NCBI GenBank assembly: GCA_910587105.1
Contig: CAJUMB010000008.1
Span: 24,257-88,256 of the forward strand
Direction: 5' to 3'
Length of the DNA stretch: 64,000 bases
Source of the DNA: an uncultured Lachnospiraceae bacterium
Lineage (GTDB): Bacteria > Bacillota > Clostridia > Lachnospirales > Lachnospiraceae
Part shown: one piece after another, positions 62,169 through 64,000 of the stretch
How the letters are laid out: each line of letters begins with the position of its first letter
How positions within the stretch are numbered: position 1 is the stretch's first letter
Translations under genes and position numbers: made by a program
The notes under the pieces: generated by a model
Seen by the model: the letters and a program-made list of their open reading frames with translations, nothing else
The model's database searches: none
Told to the model about the DNA's origin: nothing

Positions 62169-62781
62169 TGTCTGCCAGCATAATAGACAATTGTTTGGAA
62201 AGTTTCTGTGCCAACAGCCGGTGGCCGTGGTGGGTGAGATGAATACCGTCTGTGGTGACAGCATCATACCCCAGCCGCCGGGCCTCCTGATTCAGCAGAT
62301 TATGCATGGGAAGAAACTCACAGCCGAAAATATCTGCCAGTTCCTTGATATGACCGGAAAGTGTCTTCACATGGGGAATCCAGTTGATAAATTCCTCGGG
62401 ATGAGGAAAGATAAAAGGCTCCACCAGAACAATACCGGCATTGGTATGGGCAGTGATTTTAGATAACAGTTCGGTGTATTCTTTTACATAAGCGGCCATC
62501 ATTTCAGTCTGCTGTGGGGGCGTCCGGTCCGTATTCATGATCAGTCCGATGTTGTTAATCCCCACCTGTATAGTGACAAAATCTGGGTGGAGATTGATGC
62601 AGTCCCGGTCCACATTGTGGAGAATCCTGGCAATGGTGAAGCCGTCAATGCCTTTATTTAAAATCTGAAAATCCGGCAGCAGGGGAGGCAGCATGGAAAC
62701 ATAGCCTTCCCCCAGACTGTCGGAACAAAACAGGCGGTCAGCTGCCGTGATACTTCCGCCCAGACATATTAATCGTTTCAT
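62140..62781 (-). CDS. SGNH/GDSL family hydrolase
   Basis: 213 residues. Block I LGGSIT (Ser nucleophile), block III VGINNIG, and block V DGIHLTHHGH (Asp and His). Cytoplasmic (no signal). Substrate, probably an ester such as acetyl groups, unknown. Six bases downstream of hsp20 on the same strand, so it may be heat-shock co-regulated. Confidence 0.87.
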   Translation of the reverse strand: MKRLICLGGSITAADRLFCSDSLGEGYVSMLPPLLPDFQILNKGIDGFTIARILHNVDRDCINLHPDFVTIQVGINNIGLIMNTDRTPPQQTEMMAAYVKEYTELLSKITAHTNAGIVLVEPFIFPHPEEFINWIPHVKTLSGHIKELADIFGCEFLPMHNLLNQEARRLGYDAVTTDGIHLTHHGHRLLAQKLSKQLSIMLADKITRPDKFS

Positions 62782-62787
62782 AAGGCA

Positions 62788-63213
62788 TTAATTGATTGCA
62801 ATATATTTTGGTTTTTCTTCGATTGCTTTCGGTTTTTCTTTTGGAATACTAAGCTGCAGGATACCGTTGTTGAAGCCAGCCTGAATATCCTCCTGTGTAA
62901 TATTTTCGCCCACATAGAAGCTCCGTTTGCAGGTTCCGGTGAAACGTTCCCTTCTCAGATAATTTCCCTTGGCGTCCGTATCTTCCTTTTTATCATTCCT
63001 TGTGGCAGTTACGGTCAGATAACCATCGTTAAGCTCGGCGCGGATATCTTCTTTCTGAAAACCGGGCAGCTCCACATCCAGGATATATTGATTCCCTGAT
63101 TCGCGGATATCCGTCTTCATCAGTGAAGAATCACTTCTGCTGAACGTGTTGGAAAAGAAAGGGTCTCTGAATAATTCGTCAAACAGTCCGTAGTTTTTAT
63201 TTGTTAACATCAT
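62788..63213 (-). CDS. Small heat-shock protein Hsp20
   Basis: 141 residues. Start at 63213 (ATGATG) has AAGGAGGT upstream; frames open further upstream are not needed. Alpha-crystallin domain (about 35-130) with DVELPGFQKEDIRAELNDGYLTV and the ending NNGILQLSIPKEKP. ATP-independent holdase. Controlled by the promoter and CIRCE element directly upstream. Confidence 0.93.
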   Translation of the reverse strand: MMLTNKNYGLFDELFRDPFFSNTFSRSDSSLMKTDIRESGNQYILDVELPGFQKEDIRAELNDGYLTVTATRNDKKEDTDAKGNYLRRERFTGTCKRSFYVGENITQEDIQAGFNNGILQLSIPKEKPKAIEEKPKYIAIN

Positions 63214-63258
63214 AAGTTGTACCTCCTTAGAATATGTGGTTGTCTTTGTTATAGGTGT

Positions 63259-63287
63259 ACTATAGCACATGTTGTTAGCAGTGTCAA
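63259..63287 (-). promoter_or_regulatory. SigA promoter of hsp20
   Basis: Minus strand TTGACA (63287-63282), 17-bp spacer, TATAGT (63264-63259). Overlapped by CIRCE. Confidence 0.85.
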
Positions 63288-63301
63288 CACATGAGTGCTA
63301 A
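63275..63301. promoter_or_regulatory. CIRCE element (HrcA operator)
   Basis: TTAGCAGTG (63275-63283), 9-base spacer, GAGTGCTAA (63293-63301). The consensus is TTAGCACTC-N9-GAGTGCTAA: right arm exact, left arm with two changes. It covers the -35 of hsp20, fitting HrcA repression. Confidence 0.85.
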
Positions 63302-63415
63302 AATTTTATGAAAATTCTGTGAAGCACTGGTTTTATGCGGTTTCCAGTGTTTATATATTTCTATTTTACCCATTTTGACATACGATTGACATATTTTTTC
63401 TTCTGACATACAAAA

Positions 63416-63449
63416 AATCCACCGCCGATATTGCTGACGGTGGATTCTT
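63416..63449 (-). terminator. Terminator of the integrase remnant
   Basis: AATCCACCG and CGGTGGATT pair around an inner loop; on the minus strand TTTTTTGT follows. Confidence 0.75.
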
Positions 63450-63451
63450 AC

Positions 63452-63910
63452 TTAAAAATTGATTACATTGTCAATTCTCTGCACTTCCTTTTCGGTTCTC
63501 TCAAAGCTGCTGTGATTATACACATTCATTGTGATACTTGCATCGGAATGCCCCATGACGTTCTGCAATGCCTTTATATCCATTCCTGCGGATGCAAGTA
63601 ATACACCCCGGTATGCCTTAAAATATGCGCTGACAGGTGCGGTATCGGTTCTTCTGGATGTGCTTTTTTATATGCTTTCTCCATGTTCAGCAGAAAACTA
63701 TTGACTGCATTTATAGCAAATGGCTGTCCGTTGCTTGTACGGTTTTTCATGTCTATATCGTTCCATGTAAGGCCTGTAAGTTCCCCACACCGCAGACAGG
63801 TACCGATTGCGATTGTAAGGAACGGAACATGAACGCAATATGTACCGCTGTTTATGCAAAAATCCATCAGCCTTTTTATTTCATCCTCTGACAATGGTAT
63901 CTTCTCCCTA
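63452..63910 (-). pseudogene. Tyrosine recombinase (phage/ICE integrase), truncated and frameshifted
   Basis: Minus strand. Catalytic-domain motifs survive: TCLRCGELTGLTW (Arg), ILRHT (HxxR), and in a second frame VMGHSDASITMNVYNHSSF (His, Tyr nucleophile), ending RIDNVINF and stop at 63452. The change of frame occurs near 63605, between ILRHTG and LLASAGMD. The N-terminal part is missing: upstream of SREKIPLSEDEIKRL the sequence is the repeat terminus. So the gene is cut by a repeat and shifted. Remnant of an integrative element. Confidence 0.85.
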
Positions 63911-64000
63911 GAGCGTGTTTGAAAATTCATTCCTGCCATCTGCAGGCCCCACTTTGCGGGAGATTTGTGCCAAATTCAGGTTACATAGCCCGCTATGCGC
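63909..64000 (+). repeat. Dispersed palindromic repeat, copy running off the window
   Basis: Starts TAGAGCGTGTTTGAAAA (63909-63925) and continues TTCATTCCTGCCATCTGCAG, then TTTGCGGGAGATTTGTGCC, shared with the copies at 2914 and (inverted) 11210. The other end is beyond the window. Confidence 0.75.

Noticed and set aside
1..64000. CRISPR array or restriction-modification system
   Set aside because: No regularly spaced direct repeats, cas-like proteins, methyltransferase or restriction motifs were seen on either strand.

Overview
The window looks like chromosome of a spore-forming, Gram-positive anaerobe of the Lachnospiraceae (Clostridium cluster XIVa; Blautia/Ruminococcus-like). The evidence is AGGAGG-type ribosome sites, SigA promoters, sporulation genes (yabP, yabQ, spoIIE, a CotS-like gene), a secretin-less Gram-positive Tad pilus locus, MecA, mini-RNase III, RqcP and an archaeal-type ProRS. 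Family names come from recognising motifs by eye; no database search was run.

Layout. 1-3.4 kb: tail of an SMC/Rad50-like ATPase, a secreted subtilase with an Ig-like domain, a YgjP-type metalloprotein and tRNA-Ser(CGA). 3.4-4.6 kb (minus): TM2 protein and a lipoprotein nuclease. 4.7-14.2 kb: one Tad/Flp pilus operon with two prepilin-peptidase-like genes, a 55-residue Flp pilin, TadE-like pseudopilins and an FHA protein. 14.3-17.5 kb: rhomboid protease, soluble histidine kinase, HIT protein, murG. 17.5-22.7 kb: AT-rich accessory stretch with a palindromic repeat element, a DUF4367-like anti-sigma protein lacking a sigma factor, a small exported protein, a secreted beta-helix protein, a long perfect hairpin and an ECF sigma/anti-sigma pair. 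22.9-26.2 kb: cysE-cysS-mrnC-rlmB. 26.3-28.7 kb: large secreted DUF5722 glycosidase-like protein. 28.7-32.6 kb: gdpP-rplI-dnaB. 32.6-34.8 kb: MerR regulator, 2[4Fe-4S] ferredoxin, DUF1858 protein, mecA. 35.5-35.9 kb: a promoter-driven structured RNA candidate. 35.9-46.9 kb: GH18 protein, coiled-coil protein, amidase, glycosyltransferase, DUF2298 membrane protein, sua5, proS, cca, CotS-like kinase. 46.9-56.2 kb: phosphosugar mutase, HU, rqcP-yabP-yabQ-divIC, spoIIE, tilS-hpt-ftsH (the order known from Bacillus and Clostridia). 56.3-61.7 kb: GH13 enzyme and a VWA/MoxR pair. 61.7-64 kb (mostly minus): small protein, SGNH hydrolase, CIRCE-controlled hsp20, and a decayed tyrosine recombinase cut off by a dispersed repeat.

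Most noteworthy: (i) a MITE-like palindromic repeat family with termini TAGAG[C/T]GTGTTTGAAAA, one copy lying in frame inside a TadE-like gene; (ii) a structured RNA of about 240 nt starting exactly where a SigA promoter predicts; (iii) a spoIIE promoter with 21-bp spacing and overlapping Spo0A-box-like sites in front of a SpoIIE that lacks its multi-span membrane domain; (iv) a Tad locus with two A24-type peptidases and a Cys/His-rich pseudopilin.
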